Below, in pieces: positions 45,313-53,700 of a stretch of DNA of 64,000 nt. Position numbers and translations under genes: made by a program. The stretch lies in assembly GCA_028285545.1 (NCBI GenBank), contig JANQPA010000012.1, positions 62,001-126,000 of the forward strand, written 5' to 3'. This stretch comes from Saprospiraceae bacterium (GTDB lineage Bacteria; Bacteroidota; Bacteroidia; Chitinophagales; Saprospiraceae). The notes below the pieces were generated by a model, which searched no databases, was not told where the DNA came from, and was given only the letters and a program-made list of their open reading frames with translations. Position 1 is the first letter of the stretch. Each line of letters starts with the position of its first letter.

Positions 45313-45738
45313 TTATCCCTTAAATTCTGCCTTAATATGGGATCCGTCACAATAGGGTTTATTGTTGGAGGCACCACATCTACAAAAAGCGGTGGTTTTA
45401 TTTTTTGTTTCCGTATTTCCATCCTTATCTGTTACATGTAGCGTACCATAAACCAATAAGGGACCATTCTCTAGAACTTCAACTTTCGTTTCAAGGGCTT
45501 CAGCTTCCTTATCTTCCTCTCCATTCATATAATAGCTCAAGGCACCTGAAGGGCATTTTTTGATCTGAGCTTTTAGCTCCTCAGTAGTGGCATTATCTAC
45601 ATTAATCCAAGGGCGTGCATTGGGGTCATATACCTTAGGTAGGGCTTTTACACATTCAGCAGCATGGATACATTTTTGAGGTTTCCAAACTACGGTTAGT
45701 TCGCCATTGCTATATTCTTTGGTAATTTCTTTTTTCAT
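45313..45738 (-). CDS. Fused 4Fe-4S (YjdI) and CDGSH iron-sulfur protein
   Basis: About 141 residues from the ATG at 45738 (MKKEITKEYSNGEL); a frame from 45852 would run into the GAAGTA repeat. The first half matches the YjdI/Fer4_19 domain (PKCIHAAECVKALPK and KKCPSGAL). The second half is a CDGSH 2Fe-2S domain, FCRCGASNNKPYCDGSH, with the Cys-Cys-Cys-His ligand set complete. Both domains occur as separate genes in E. coli and as fusions in many bacteria. It is likely a redox or iron-sulfur stress protein in the cytoplasm. Confidence 0.9.
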   Translation of the reverse strand: MKKEITKEYSNGELTVVWKPQKCIHAAECVKALPKVYDPNARPWINVDNATTEELKAQIKKCPSGALSYYMNGEEDKEAEALETKVEVLENGPLLVYGTLHVTDKDGNTETKNKTTAFCRCGASNNKPYCDGSHIKAEFKG

Positions 45739-45778
45739 ATTTCTCGATTTTATATTTAGAATGACTTTGTGAATTAAG

Positions 45779-45937
45779 TGAAGTAAATAGAAGTATATCC
45801 CGCAGGGGCGGGATGAAGTAAGGTAGAAGTAGATTGAATTATAGAAAATCAATCTACTTCAGGCGTTCGTAAGGACGACTATATTTCTATTCTACTTCAG
45901 ATGCCGAAGGCAGATATACTTCTACTTTATTTCTTCC
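45779..45937. repeat. GAAGTA micro-repeat element (copy 2), multi-stem
   Basis: A chain of hairpins: ATCCCGC (45797-45803) with GCGGGAT (45808-45814); GAAGTAGATTGA (45826-45837) with TCAATCTACTTC (45849-45860), both perfect; then GGCGTTCGTAAGGACGACTA and TTCTATTCTACTTCAGATGC, and finally TACTTCTACTTTATTTC. It overlaps the last codons of the pirin gene. It shares GTTCG...GGACGAC..ATA and the GAAGTA units with the element at about 35824-35953. Confidence 0.75.
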
Positions 45938-46941
45938 CTTCCATCTGCATGCAAAGCAAACCTTCCTTTTTCTCTATCATGAATTTGCTCTTGCATTGGC
46001 CAGGGCCATCCTCCAAACTGAGTTCTGCGATAATCTGCAAAAGCCTCTTGAATTTCTTCTTGAGTATTCATCACAAAAGGACCATATTGAGCAACAGGTT
46101 CATTTATTGGTTTGCCCTGCAACATTAAAAGATAGCCCTCGGCAGAGCCATTGATGAGCTCTACTGCTTCTCCCGGATTGAGGTGAATAAGGTGATTATA
46201 GCTTATACTTTGACCATCAATCTTAATACTATCTCCCCTATAAAAATACAAACTCCTGTTTACTTCTTTATTGGCAGCAGGTAAAGTCCATGTAGCCCCT
46301 GCCTCCATTTTTATAGTTAATACACTAACACCATTTTCTGGATTTGCTGCCCAGGAATCTGGGGTGGGAGCGGGTGCCTGGATGTCCTTTAATTTTCCGG
46401 CGATGACATTGATTTCTGTTAGCTTCCCATTTGAGTCCGTTTCTTTTACCAGTGGAATCATATCTTCCCATAACATCCTGAAATGAGGTTCTACAAATTT
46501 ACTCGCCTTAGGCAGGTTGAGCCATACCTGAAAAATTTCCAAGGGATTTTCTTTGTCTTGGTGAATCAAAGGAAACATTTCGGAATGTTGGACCCCTTTT
46601 CCAGCTGTCATCCATTGCACATCACCCTCACCAAATCTACCCGCAGCACCCAGGGAATCACTGTGATCAACAATACCTTCTTTATTGATGGTAATGGTTT
46701 CAAAACCACGATGTGGATGATAGGGAAATCCAGGAACTTTCTGCCCATGATACATCCGCCAGCCATCTTTTATGACAAAATCCTGTCCAATATGTCTTCC
46801 TCTAAGTTCTGAAGTTTCAGGCCCCATTTTTTCATTTCCTTTGGGATATTCATCTCTATGATAAGCACAGAATAAAAATGGATCTTGGGTTTCCCAGGGA
46901 AAGCCAAGGGGTTTTATTTGAAGTATTTTATTATTATTCAT
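45922..46941 (-). CDS. Pirin family protein
   Basis: A 339-residue double-cupin protein. The pirin core shows [14 protein letters not shown] with metal-binding His residues, then [16 protein letters not shown], and a later cupin C-terminal domain ([20 protein letters not shown]). Bacterial pirins can act as quercetinases or as regulators of enzyme activity. It is divergent from the membrane AraC gene at 47166, which may regulate it. Confidence 0.92.
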   Translation of the reverse strand: MNNNKILQIKPLGFPWETQDPFLFCAYHRDEYPKGNEKMGPETSELRGRHIGQDFVIKDGWRMYHGQKVPGFPYHPHRGFETITINKEGIVDHSDSLGAAGRFGEGDVQWMTAGKGVQHSEMFPLIHQDKENPLEIFQVWLNLPKASKFVEPHFRMLWEDMIPLVKETDSNGKLTEINVIAGKLKDIQAPAPTPDSWAANPENGVSVLTIKMEAGATWTLPAANKEVNRSLYFYRGDSIKIDGQSISYNHLIHLNPGEAVELINGSAEGYLLMLQGKPINEPVAQYGPFVMNTQEEIQEAFADYRRTQFGGWPWPMQEQIHDREKGRFALHADGREEIK

Positions 46942-47165
46942 TTGTTTAATTACCTGTTTGATTTAAGTTCTCAAATTCTTCTGTTGTAAAAATACCTATG
47001 ACTCGTAATTGTTCATTTTAGGGTATCAACCTAATTTTTTCATGCAAGGAGTAATGATAACTCTGGCCCTATTTTCTAATGACTACGAGGCTAATTTGAG
47101 TAAAAAACAGGCACTATCATGTTTACAGAGTGTATTTTTTTACATTTAGGGTAAAATGAGGCTTA

Positions 47166-48326
47166 ATGGAACTCAGTATTAATGATATCATTTCCTTGCT
47201 CATCGCCTTTTTGTCCGTACTTTTTGCCCTCTATTTGTTGACGGCAAAAACAGAAAATTATATCAGTAATCTTTTAATAGCTTTATTCCTAATTGTGAGT
47301 GTTCAAGACTCAGCTGCCCAGTACGTAGGCATGTTTGTGTACCCGGAGTATCCTGGTTGGGGTTTGTTTATCAGTTCTGTTATCTTTTTTGAAGCCCCCT
47401 TATTATTTTTATTTATTCTCTCTGTAATCTATTCTGATTTAAAATTAAAGCCTAAGCATCTGTTGCATATCATTCCTTTTATTTTGATTAACCTGGTATA
47501 TACGCCCAGGTTTTATGCACTTGGATTTGAGGAAAAAATACAATTTCTTGAAGTAAATAGTGTTCAAAAAATGCCCGAGATCATTTTCTCCTACCTTCTG
47601 GTTCATGCTCAAACGCTCGGGTACCTAATAGCTGGTTTTGGAGCAGTAAGAAAGTCCAGGAAACTGCTATTGGAAAACTATTCCAGTCCAAATATGATTA
47701 ATCACAATTGGTTGTACCAACTTCTATTACTTTTTGGAATCCAATTCATCCTAGGATCTGTCAAAAATATTTTTCTATTTTGGCATATTGAGGCCCCATA
47801 CCAATTTGCGGTTATTCTGACCTCTGTTTTGACATTAGCCATAATATGCTGGATTGTATTAAAAGCTCTACATACTCCCGAGTTGTTCAGAGGAGTAGAC
47901 TCAGGATTGCAACTGGTAAAAAATATGGCCAAAAACGATCTTCCTGCCCAGGCTGAAGAGCGTTTCAATCACCTGGACAAGGAAACAAGAGTAAAAATTG
48001 AAAAGCTCAAAACTCTGATGAGTAGTGAAGAACCCTATCTGGATGCCTCCCTCAATATCCGGAAGTTGGCCAAATTAATGAACCTTCCACCCAGAGATCT
48101 TTCCATTCTAATTAATCACCATCTTGGACAGCATTTTTTTGACTTCATTAATGAATATCGGATACAAAAAGCAGAAGAATTACTTAAAAAATCGGACTCT
48201 GAACGATCAACTGTTCTGGAAATCCTTTATGCTGTAGGGTTCAATTCTAAATCTTCCTTTAATACCATCTTCAAAAAACGTACTGGCTTAACACCCACAG
48301 AATACCGCAAAAAGTATTCATCCTAA
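47166..48326 (+). CDS. Membrane-fused AraC-family regulator
   Basis: A 386-residue protein: about seven hydrophobic helices (starting IISLLIAFLSVLFALYLL) then a C-terminal AraC domain: LNIRKLAKLMNLPPRDLSIL, then VLEILYAVGFNSKSSFNTIF and TGLTPTEYRK. It is divergent from pirin and followed by an outer-membrane receptor gene, either of which may be its target. Relatives are at 17685 and 56297. Confidence 0.9.
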   Translation: MELSINDIISLLIAFLSVLFALYLLTAKTENYISNLLIALFLIVSVQDSAAQYVGMFVYPEYPGWGLFISSVIFFEAPLLFLFILSVIYSDLKLKPKHLLHIIPFILINLVYTPRFYALGFEEKIQFLEVNSVQKMPEIIFSYLLVHAQTLGYLIAGFGAVRKSRKLLLENYSSPNMINHNWLYQLLLLFGIQFILGSVKNIFLFWHIEAPYQFAVILTSVLTLAIICWIVLKALHTPELFRGVDSGLQLVKNMAKNDLPAQAEERFNHLDKETRVKIEKLKTLMSSEEPYLDASLNIRKLAKLMNLPPRDLSILINHHLGQHFFDFINEYRIQKAEELLKKSDSERSTVLEILYAVGFNSKSSFNTIFKKRTGLTPTEYRKKYSS

Positions 48327-48360
48327 GGCCTTTAACTCAAAATCGAACTTTTCCCTCTAC

Positions 48361-48401
48361 AAAGTCGAACCATTTTGTTATCTGAAAAATGGTTCGACTT
48401 T
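48361..48401. terminator. 16-bp perfect hairpin after the AraC gene
   Basis: AAAGTCGAACCATTTT (48361-48376) and its exact complement (48386-48401) around GTTATCTGA, followed by TTTC. It starts 35 bases after the AraC stop, as a rho-independent terminator should. It also rules out the 48389 start of the next reading frame. Confidence 0.85.
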
Positions 48402-48490
48402 TTCATCCGGTCGCTTTTAAGCAAGGCTGGTCTCAACTTTGTAGTACCCTGTACATGAGGGTAAAAACAAATAATTCGCCATCTACAAAT

Positions 48491-50920
48491 ATGAGTATTA
48501 TGAGACTATTAACCTTTTCAGCCGCTGCCATTTTAATTTTCTTTATGCCAAATCTTATGTATGCTCAAAAGACGGGCTCTAAAAAAGAAATATCTGGTTC
48601 TATTGTTGAAAAAGAATCTGGAAACTCAATTGAATATGCAACTATAAGCTTATACCGAGCCATTGACTCTGCTTTGGTTACCGGAGTCATTAGTGATGAA
48701 ACAGGATTTTTTTTACTTAGCAAAGTAGAGTATGACCATTATTATTTAGTCATAAGTTTTGTAGGTTTTGAGTCTAAAATTATCCCTGATATTATCTTAT
48801 CTAAAGAATTCCCATCAAAAAATCTGGGTTCCGTTCAATTATTTACTGAGTCAACGGTATTACAAGAAGTGTCCGTTACCTCTTCAAAATCGGCAATAAG
48901 CACCAATATTGATAAGCAGGTAATCAATGTAGCAAGTAACCTTACAGCCAGAGGAGGCACTGCCGTAGATGCTTTAAAAATGGCACCTTCTATCACAATA
49001 GATCATGAAGGAACTGTCAAGTTGCGTGGAAGTACGGAGTTTATGGTTTTGATTAATGGAAAGCCGACTGCTTTAAAGCCTAACGAAGTTTTGAAACAGA
49101 CTTCAGCAGATATGATCGATAAAATTGAGGTGATCACTTCCCCTTCCGTAAAATATCGAGCTGAAGGAGCTGCCGGAATTATTAATATCATCCTTAAAAA
49201 AGGAGCCAAACCTGGTCTAAATGGATTAGTCAATACCACTCTTGGCAGCAATAGAAAATACGCAGGAAGTGTGGGCCTGAATTTTAACAGGGAAAAATTT
49301 AGTCTTTTTGCCGGTGCAGAAGTTCGGGATTTCACAAAAACTGCAGAAAATTACTATTATCGTGATTTGAGTAGAGTCGATGAAGTTCATCATGCTTACC
49401 TTGGACAGGATCGGGTTATGAGAAATAATAAATTGGACTTACGATTAAATATGAGTTATGAACCAAATAAGCAGGATGCCTTGGCCTGGTCATTTAATGC
49501 AGGTCATTTAACTACTAGTGCCGATATTGACGCACTTACCTCAGGTTATACCAATCCTGCTTCTCAAGAGCGGTATATGCGCAATACTTTTTATTTCAAA
49601 CAAAAGCCGGTCTTTTTCACCAATAATCTGAATTATTCTCATGCTTTTACCCAAGGTGCCAGCGTATCCCTGAATGGCTTTTATTCCTATATTGACTATT
49701 ATCTTCAAAATAAACAGGTAATGGCATTAGCCGATGCGGACCATAGTATTATTGATCCTGAACCTTACCAACGGAATGTGATAAATGATAATTATAGTAA
49801 TGACTGGAAACTGGATCTCGATTATGTACATCCTCTAAATGAACAGACAAAACTAGAAGCAGGAGCTTCCTTCCAGGAATACACCCGGTTTCTCAATATT
49901 ACTTTTGACGAATTTGATTATCAAAATCATTCATGGGAACATCATCCATTATATACCAACAGGTATGATTTTGAGGAGATAATTTATGGAGGATATGTCA
50001 ACTTGATTACCCAATTTTGGGGAATGGAGACATCCTTGGGTTTACGAGTTGAATATATGGATCGAGCTTTAATTCAGAAAACCTTAGAAGATGGATATTA
50101 TTTTAATAGGCTCAATTTTTTTCCAGGGATTTCATTGTCCAAAAGATTTAATGAGCGCCAGAGTTTAAAGTTGTCCCTATCTAACCGTATCAATCGCCCA
50201 GATGAATATATGATGAACCCATTCCCAGAATTTGAAGATGATTATTTCTATTCGGAAGGCAACCCTTATCTCATCCCCGAATTATCCAGGGCACTGGAAT
50301 TTAATTATCAAGCAATTGGTGAAAAAATGGTTTTCTCCTCCAGCCTTTATTACCGACGAACTACTGATAAAATTGATCAAAAATTAAGTATTGGAGCTGA
50401 AGATAAAATTCATACCATCTTCCATAATGATGTGAGAGATAAAGCTTCAGGAATTGAATTGACAGGTAAACTCAGTCTAAAAAACTGGTGGACACTTAAT
50501 ACCAGTACTAACTTTTATGATTACCTAATTGAAGGAAATATTGATGATGCCTTTTTTTCCCGAAGGGGATTTACCTGGAATGCACAACTAATTAACTCTA
50601 TTAATATTGGAAAAACTACATCCTTCCAACTTACAGCCTATTACAATAGTCGAACAGTTCGTTCCCAAGGGGAGCTCGATCCTTTTTATTTCCTTGACGC
50701 AGCCATTAACCAAAAATTTATTCAGGAAAAGTTATCGTTAAATATTCAGTTGAAAGATGTATTACAATCAGCCAATTATAAATTAAGAACCGCTACAGGG
50801 AACATGGACCTTTTAGGCATTTTTAATAATGAATCACCCATACTCCTTTTAACCTTAAGTTATCAGTTGAGTCAATTTAAGAAGCTGACAAAGGATGTTC
50901 AAACGGATTTTGATATGTAA
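48491..50920 (+). CDS. Outer-membrane beta-barrel receptor (OMP_b-brl_3 type, TonB-like)
   Basis: About 809 residues from the ATG at 48491, which opens a signal peptide (MSIMRLLTFSAAAILIFFMP, ending LMYAQ). In order: a CarboxypepD_reg-like domain (SGSIVEKESGNSIEYATISL), a plug-like region (DALKMAPSITIDHEGTVKLR and GAAGIINIILKKG), and a long strand-rich barrel with YY/YN motifs. It matches the outer-membrane beta-barrel family proteins that resemble TonB-dependent receptors without a SusD partner. No TonB box is evident. A transported substrate is unknown. Confidence 0.9.
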   Translation: MSIMRLLTFSAAAILIFFMPNLMYAQKTGSKKEISGSIVEKESGNSIEYATISLYRAIDSALVTGVISDETGFFLLSKVEYDHYYLVISFVGFESKIIPDIILSKEFPSKNLGSVQLFTESTVLQEVSVTSSKSAISTNIDKQVINVASNLTARGGTAVDALKMAPSITIDHEGTVKLRGSTEFMVLINGKPTALKPNEVLKQTSADMIDKIEVITSPSVKYRAEGAAGIINIILKKGAKPGLNGLVNTTLGSNRKYAGSVGLNFNREKFSLFAGAEVRDFTKTAENYYYRDLSRVDEVHHAYLGQDRVMRNNKLDLRLNMSYEPNKQDALAWSFNAGHLTTSADIDALTSGYTNPASQERYMRNTFYFKQKPVFFTNNLNYSHAFTQGASVSLNGFYSYIDYYLQNKQVMALADADHSIIDPEPYQRNVINDNYSNDWKLDLDYVHPLNEQTKLEAGASFQEYTRFLNITFDEFDYQNHSWEHHPLYTNRYDFEEIIYGGYVNLITQFWGMETSLGLRVEYMDRALIQKTLEDGYYFNRLNFFPGISLSKRFNERQSLKLSLSNRINRPDEYMMNPFPEFEDDYFYSEGNPYLIPELSRALEFNYQAIGEKMVFSSSLYYRRTTDKIDQKLSIGAEDKIHTIFHNDVRDKASGIELTGKLSLKNWWTLNTSTNFYDYLIEGNIDDAFFSRRGFTWNAQLINSINIGKTTSFQLTAYYNSRTVRSQGELDPFYFLDAAINQKFIQEKLSLNIQLKDVLQSANYKLRTATGNMDLLGIFNNESPILLLTLSYQLSQFKKLTKDVQTDFDM

Positions 50921-50940
50921 GAATTTGGTAAAGTACTAAG

Positions 50941-50966
50941 TAGAAAGGAGATAAAACTCCTTTCTA
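50941..50966. terminator. Hairpin between convergent receptor and EamA genes
   Basis: TAGAAAGGAG (50941-50950) and CTCCTTTCTA (50957-50966) pair perfectly around ATAAAA, between the stop of the receptor (50920) and the stop of the transporter (50978). Suited to terminate both transcripts. Confidence 0.75.
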
Positions 50967-50977
50967 GATATGCCTAT

Positions 50978-51853
50978 TTATCTTGATTCGTCCAGGTTTA
51001 GCCAAATCATACCAAACAAGATAATAGCTCCGCTAAAAAAATGATAAGGATACAATTGCTCTTTAAACAAAATGGATAATAATGCAGCTGCAAGCGGAAC
51101 AAGGTTCATATAGAAGCCAGCCTGAATAGCCCCTAACTTTAAAACTCCTTTATTCCAAAATAAATAAGCTAAAGCCGTTCCTGGTATTCCCGTTCCAAAA
51201 GCAGCTAACCAGAAATACGAATTAGTATTAGTGAGGGCAGTACTTCCTGTAACTGGAAGTACCAGAAGAAAGCAAAAAAAGCAAATGCCATTTGTTAGTA
51301 AAGTAAATGTTGAATTTGGAAGGTAGCTGCCATAAAGTTTCACCCATATATGGTGTAATGCAAAAATGGAATTGGCTGCAAGGATAAGGATATCCCCTAA
51401 TGACCATTGTAATTCTAAAATTTTCTGTGGTGCCCCTTTTGTGATCAATAATATCACTCCTATCATGGCAATGGCCATTCCAATTTTTTGATGTCTTGTT
51501 ATCTTGTTTTTTAAAATTAAATGATCGAAAAGTAAGGTAAGCGCAGGATTAAGACTCATGATTAAGGCTGCATTAAGCGCAGAGGTGTGTTCAAGTCCCC
51601 AAAAAAACAATACATTAAAACCAAACAAACCAATGACCCCTACCAGTAATATACCGCCCTTTCCTTCTTTTTGTAATGTTCTAGGCCACTTAATTTTGCT
51701 CCTGAAACTAATCACCAACAAGGCCGTTATTCCGAACAAGTATCTCCAAAATCCTGCCTCCAAAAAGCTTACTTGAGCTAACATAATCTTAGCCAGGTGG
51801 AAGTTTAAGCCCCAGAAAATCGCAGCTACAACAAAAAACAGATATGGACGCAT
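50978..51853 (-). CDS. EamA/DMT-family transporter
   Basis: About 291 residues from the ATG at 51853 (MRPYLFFVVAAIFWGLNF); a frame from 51910 would add 19 residues. Ten hydrophobic helices are visible with the two EamA repeats (first with GLEHTSALNAALIMSLNPAL, second with GTGIPGTALAYLFWNKGV). The family exports amino acids, sugars or other metabolites. The substrate is not predictable. Confidence 0.9.
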   Translation of the reverse strand: MRPYLFFVVAAIFWGLNFHLAKIMLAQVSFLEAGFWRYLFGITALLVISFRSKIKWPRTLQKEGKGGILLVGVIGLFGFNVLFFWGLEHTSALNAALIMSLNPALTLLFDHLILKNKITRHQKIGMAIAMIGVILLITKGAPQKILELQWSLGDILILAANSIFALHHIWVKLYGSYLPNSTFTLLTNGICFFCFLLVLPVTGSTALTNTNSYFWLAAFGTGIPGTALAYLFWNKGVLKLGAIQAGFYMNLVPLAAALLSILFKEQLYPYHFFSGAIILFGMIWLNLDESR

Positions 51854-52047
51854 TCCTACATCATTATTATTTGATTGTTGCGAAAGTAATTTGCCAAAGG
51901 TGAATTTCACAGAATTCAGCTGAATTTCGAGTTTTGAAAGATCTCATCTGGCTCCAGTTTCGCTATTATACTCAGGAAAAAATCGATAATGGAAAAAGGT
52001 TAATTATTTTTTTAAAAAAAATTCAAAAAAGAAAAAACTTTTTTCTG

Positions 52048-52092
52048 GAACGATCGTTCTAATATCTGTAAATCATTTCGGAACGATCGTTC
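52048..52092. promoter_or_regulatory. Two GAACGATCGTTC operators upstream of the SDR gene
   Basis: The 12-base perfect palindrome GAACGATCGTTC occurs at 52048-52059 and again at 52081-52092, 33 bases apart, about three helical turns, in the promoter region of the SDR gene (start 52125). They are the classic shape of TetR-family operators and a TetR gene follows the SDR gene. A weaker related palindrome (TCAGAATGAATGTTCTGA) is at 52899-52916 between SDR and TetR genes. Confidence 0.8.
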
Positions 52093-52124
52093 TGTTATTA
52101 TTAATATCAAAACTCAAAATTATC

Positions 52125-52883
52125 ATGTCGAGATTATCAGGAAAGAAAGCAGTCATTACAGGTGGGAATAGTGGGATTGGATATGCCACAGCTCAGGACT
52201 TTATCGCTAATGGAGCAGAAGTAATTATTACAGGCCGGAACGCCGAAAGAGTTCAAAAGGCAGCGACTGAATTAGGCGCTTCCGGGATTGTAGCAGATGC
52301 AGCCAATTTAGCAGATACCGATCGCTTAGTTTCACAGGTTAAGGAACAATTTGGGAAAGTAGATATTTTATTCATTAATGCAGGAGTATTTTTCCCAACT
52401 CCTGTTGGAAGTGTTGATGAAGCAACTTTTGATACCACTATGGATATCAATTTTAAGGGTGCCGTTTTTACCCTTGAAAAATTCCTACCCATTCTAAACG
52501 AAGGAGCTTCTGTAATCAATTTATCTTCTATTAATGCTTATACCGGAATGCCAAATACGGCTATTTATGCCGCCAGTAAAGCAGCCATGAACTCTTACAC
52601 AAGAACTGCCTCTACAGAATTAGCAGCACGAAAAATAAGAGTTAATGCTGTAAACCCAGGTCCTGTATCAACACCCATATTCGGTAAAACAGGAATGGAT
52701 CAAGCTACTATCCAAGGATTTGCCGCTGCTATGCAAAATAGAGTACCTCTAAAAGAATTTGGAACACCCGATGCCATTGCTAAACTGGTCACCTTTTTGG
52801 CTTCAGAAGATGCCTGGTATATTACTGGAAGTGAGATCAATATCGATGGAGGTATAAACGTAAATTCTATCCTCGCACAATAA
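52125..52883 (+). CDS. Short-chain dehydrogenase/reductase
   Basis: A 252-residue SDR oxidoreductase. The cofactor motif is TGGNSGIG (about 12-19), the NAG motif is LFINAGVF, and the catalytic Ser, Tyr and Lys are in SSINAYTG and YAASKAAM. No clear substrate. It is the first gene of a TetR-controlled pair: two operators lie upstream and the TetR gene follows. Such pairs often respond to reactive electrophiles or aldehydes. Confidence 0.92.
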   Translation: MSRLSGKKAVITGGNSGIGYATAQDFIANGAEVIITGRNAERVQKAATELGASGIVADAANLADTDRLVSQVKEQFGKVDILFINAGVFFPTPVGSVDEATFDTTMDINFKGAVFTLEKFLPILNEGASVINLSSINAYTGMPNTAIYAASKAAMNSYTRTASTELAARKIRVNAVNPGPVSTPIFGKTGMDQATIQGFAAAMQNRVPLKEFGTPDAIAKLVTFLASEDAWYITGSEINIDGGINVNSILAQ

Positions 52884-52898
52884 TTTTTTTAAAATATT

Positions 52899-52916
52899 TC
52901 AGAATGAATGTTCTGA
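52899..52916. promoter_or_regulatory. Third, weaker TetR-like operator
   Basis: TCAGAATGAATGTTCTGA has perfect TCAGAA/TTCTGA arms and keeps the GAA...TTC ends of the two strong operators upstream of SDR. It lies between SDR and tetR, so it could serve autoregulation of the regulator. Confidence 0.45.
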
Positions 52917-52923
52917 TATTCGT

Positions 52924-53073
52924 AAATTGAGGTCGGGGTTGTGTAAAAACTAAAATTTTATAAAATTTTAGTTTTTACTTTAATGTATAATCTGCACTTA
53001 AAAAGGAATAAATATATTTTTAAAAGTCAATTTTTAAAAAAATTGACTTTTCACACAACCCCAGTCTCAATTT
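52924..53073. other. Three-way-junction-like structured intergenic element
   Basis: An outer stem of about 20 bases is formed by 52924-52944 (AAATTGAGGTCGGGGTTGTG onwards) and 53053-53073 (ACACAACCCC then AGTCTCAATTT), with two G-U wobbles and one C-A mismatch. Inside are two perfect hairpins: 52943-52960 with 52961-52978, and 53022-53035 with 53038-53051. It ends in a T-run 6 bases before the TetR start. It could be a terminator for the SDR mRNA, an attenuator of tetR, or a small structured RNA. Confidence 0.65.
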
Positions 53074-53079
53074 TTTTTT

Positions 53080-53661
53080 ATGCCAAGAGTTAAAGCTTTT
53101 GATGAAACAGAAACGCTAAAAAAAGCAATGGAGCTTTTTTGGAAAAATGGATACCATGCTACCTCTATTCAGGATCTGGTAAACCATCTTGGTATTAATC
53201 GAGCTAGTATATATGATACTTATGGTGGAAAAAAGGAATTATTTGACAAGGCCTTCGCTCTTTATCGGCAAATAAACACCAATAAGACTGCCCAATTTCT
53301 GAATAATCAAGACAGTATTAAAAAGGGCTTTCGTCTTCTTTTTGATATGGCCATTGAAGAAACTATTTCTGACATTGATAAGAAGGGATGTTTTGTGGTC
53401 AATACTGCTGCTGAATTGATTCCTGGTGATCATGAAATAAAAGATGTTATCAGAGGCAATCACGATGCAATGGAAGAAACCTTTTATGAGTTCTTACTTA
53501 AGGGGGAAAAAGAAGGAGAGATTCCTCCCGGAAAAGATTTACACGCTATTGCCACTATGATTTTCACCTTGTTTAATGGCTTAAGAATTATTGCAAAAGT
53601 GCAATCTAATCCAGAAAAATTGAAGGCATCCGTGGATGCTGCTCTTAAGTTATTGGACTAA
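53080..53661 (+). CDS. TetR-family transcriptional regulator
   Basis: A 193-residue regulator. The N-terminal helix-turn-helix is visible (GYHATSIQDLVNHLGINRAS then IYDTYGGKKELFDKAF), and the C-terminal ligand domain is of the TetR_C type with Cys (KKGCFVVNTAAELI), which could sense an electrophile. It follows the SDR gene and is the probable ligand of the GAACGATCGTTC operators. Confidence 0.92.
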   Translation: MPRVKAFDETETLKKAMELFWKNGYHATSIQDLVNHLGINRASIYDTYGGKKELFDKAFALYRQINTNKTAQFLNNQDSIKKGFRLLFDMAIEETISDIDKKGCFVVNTAAELIPGDHEIKDVIRGNHDAMEETFYEFLLKGEKEGEIPPGKDLHAIATMIFTLFNGLRIIAKVQSNPEKLKASVDAALKLLD

Positions 53662-53700
53662 AATACAGCCAGTTTTTACCATCTAAAACCATAAACAGAA

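Noticed and set aside
48389..48490. N-terminal extension of the outer-membrane receptor
   Set aside because: It would begin inside the terminator hairpin at 48361-48401 and would place 34 residues before the signal peptide.
48491..50920. SusC-like receptor of a polysaccharide locus
   Set aside because: No SusD neighbour follows, and the barrel matches the OMP_b-brl group rather than SusC.
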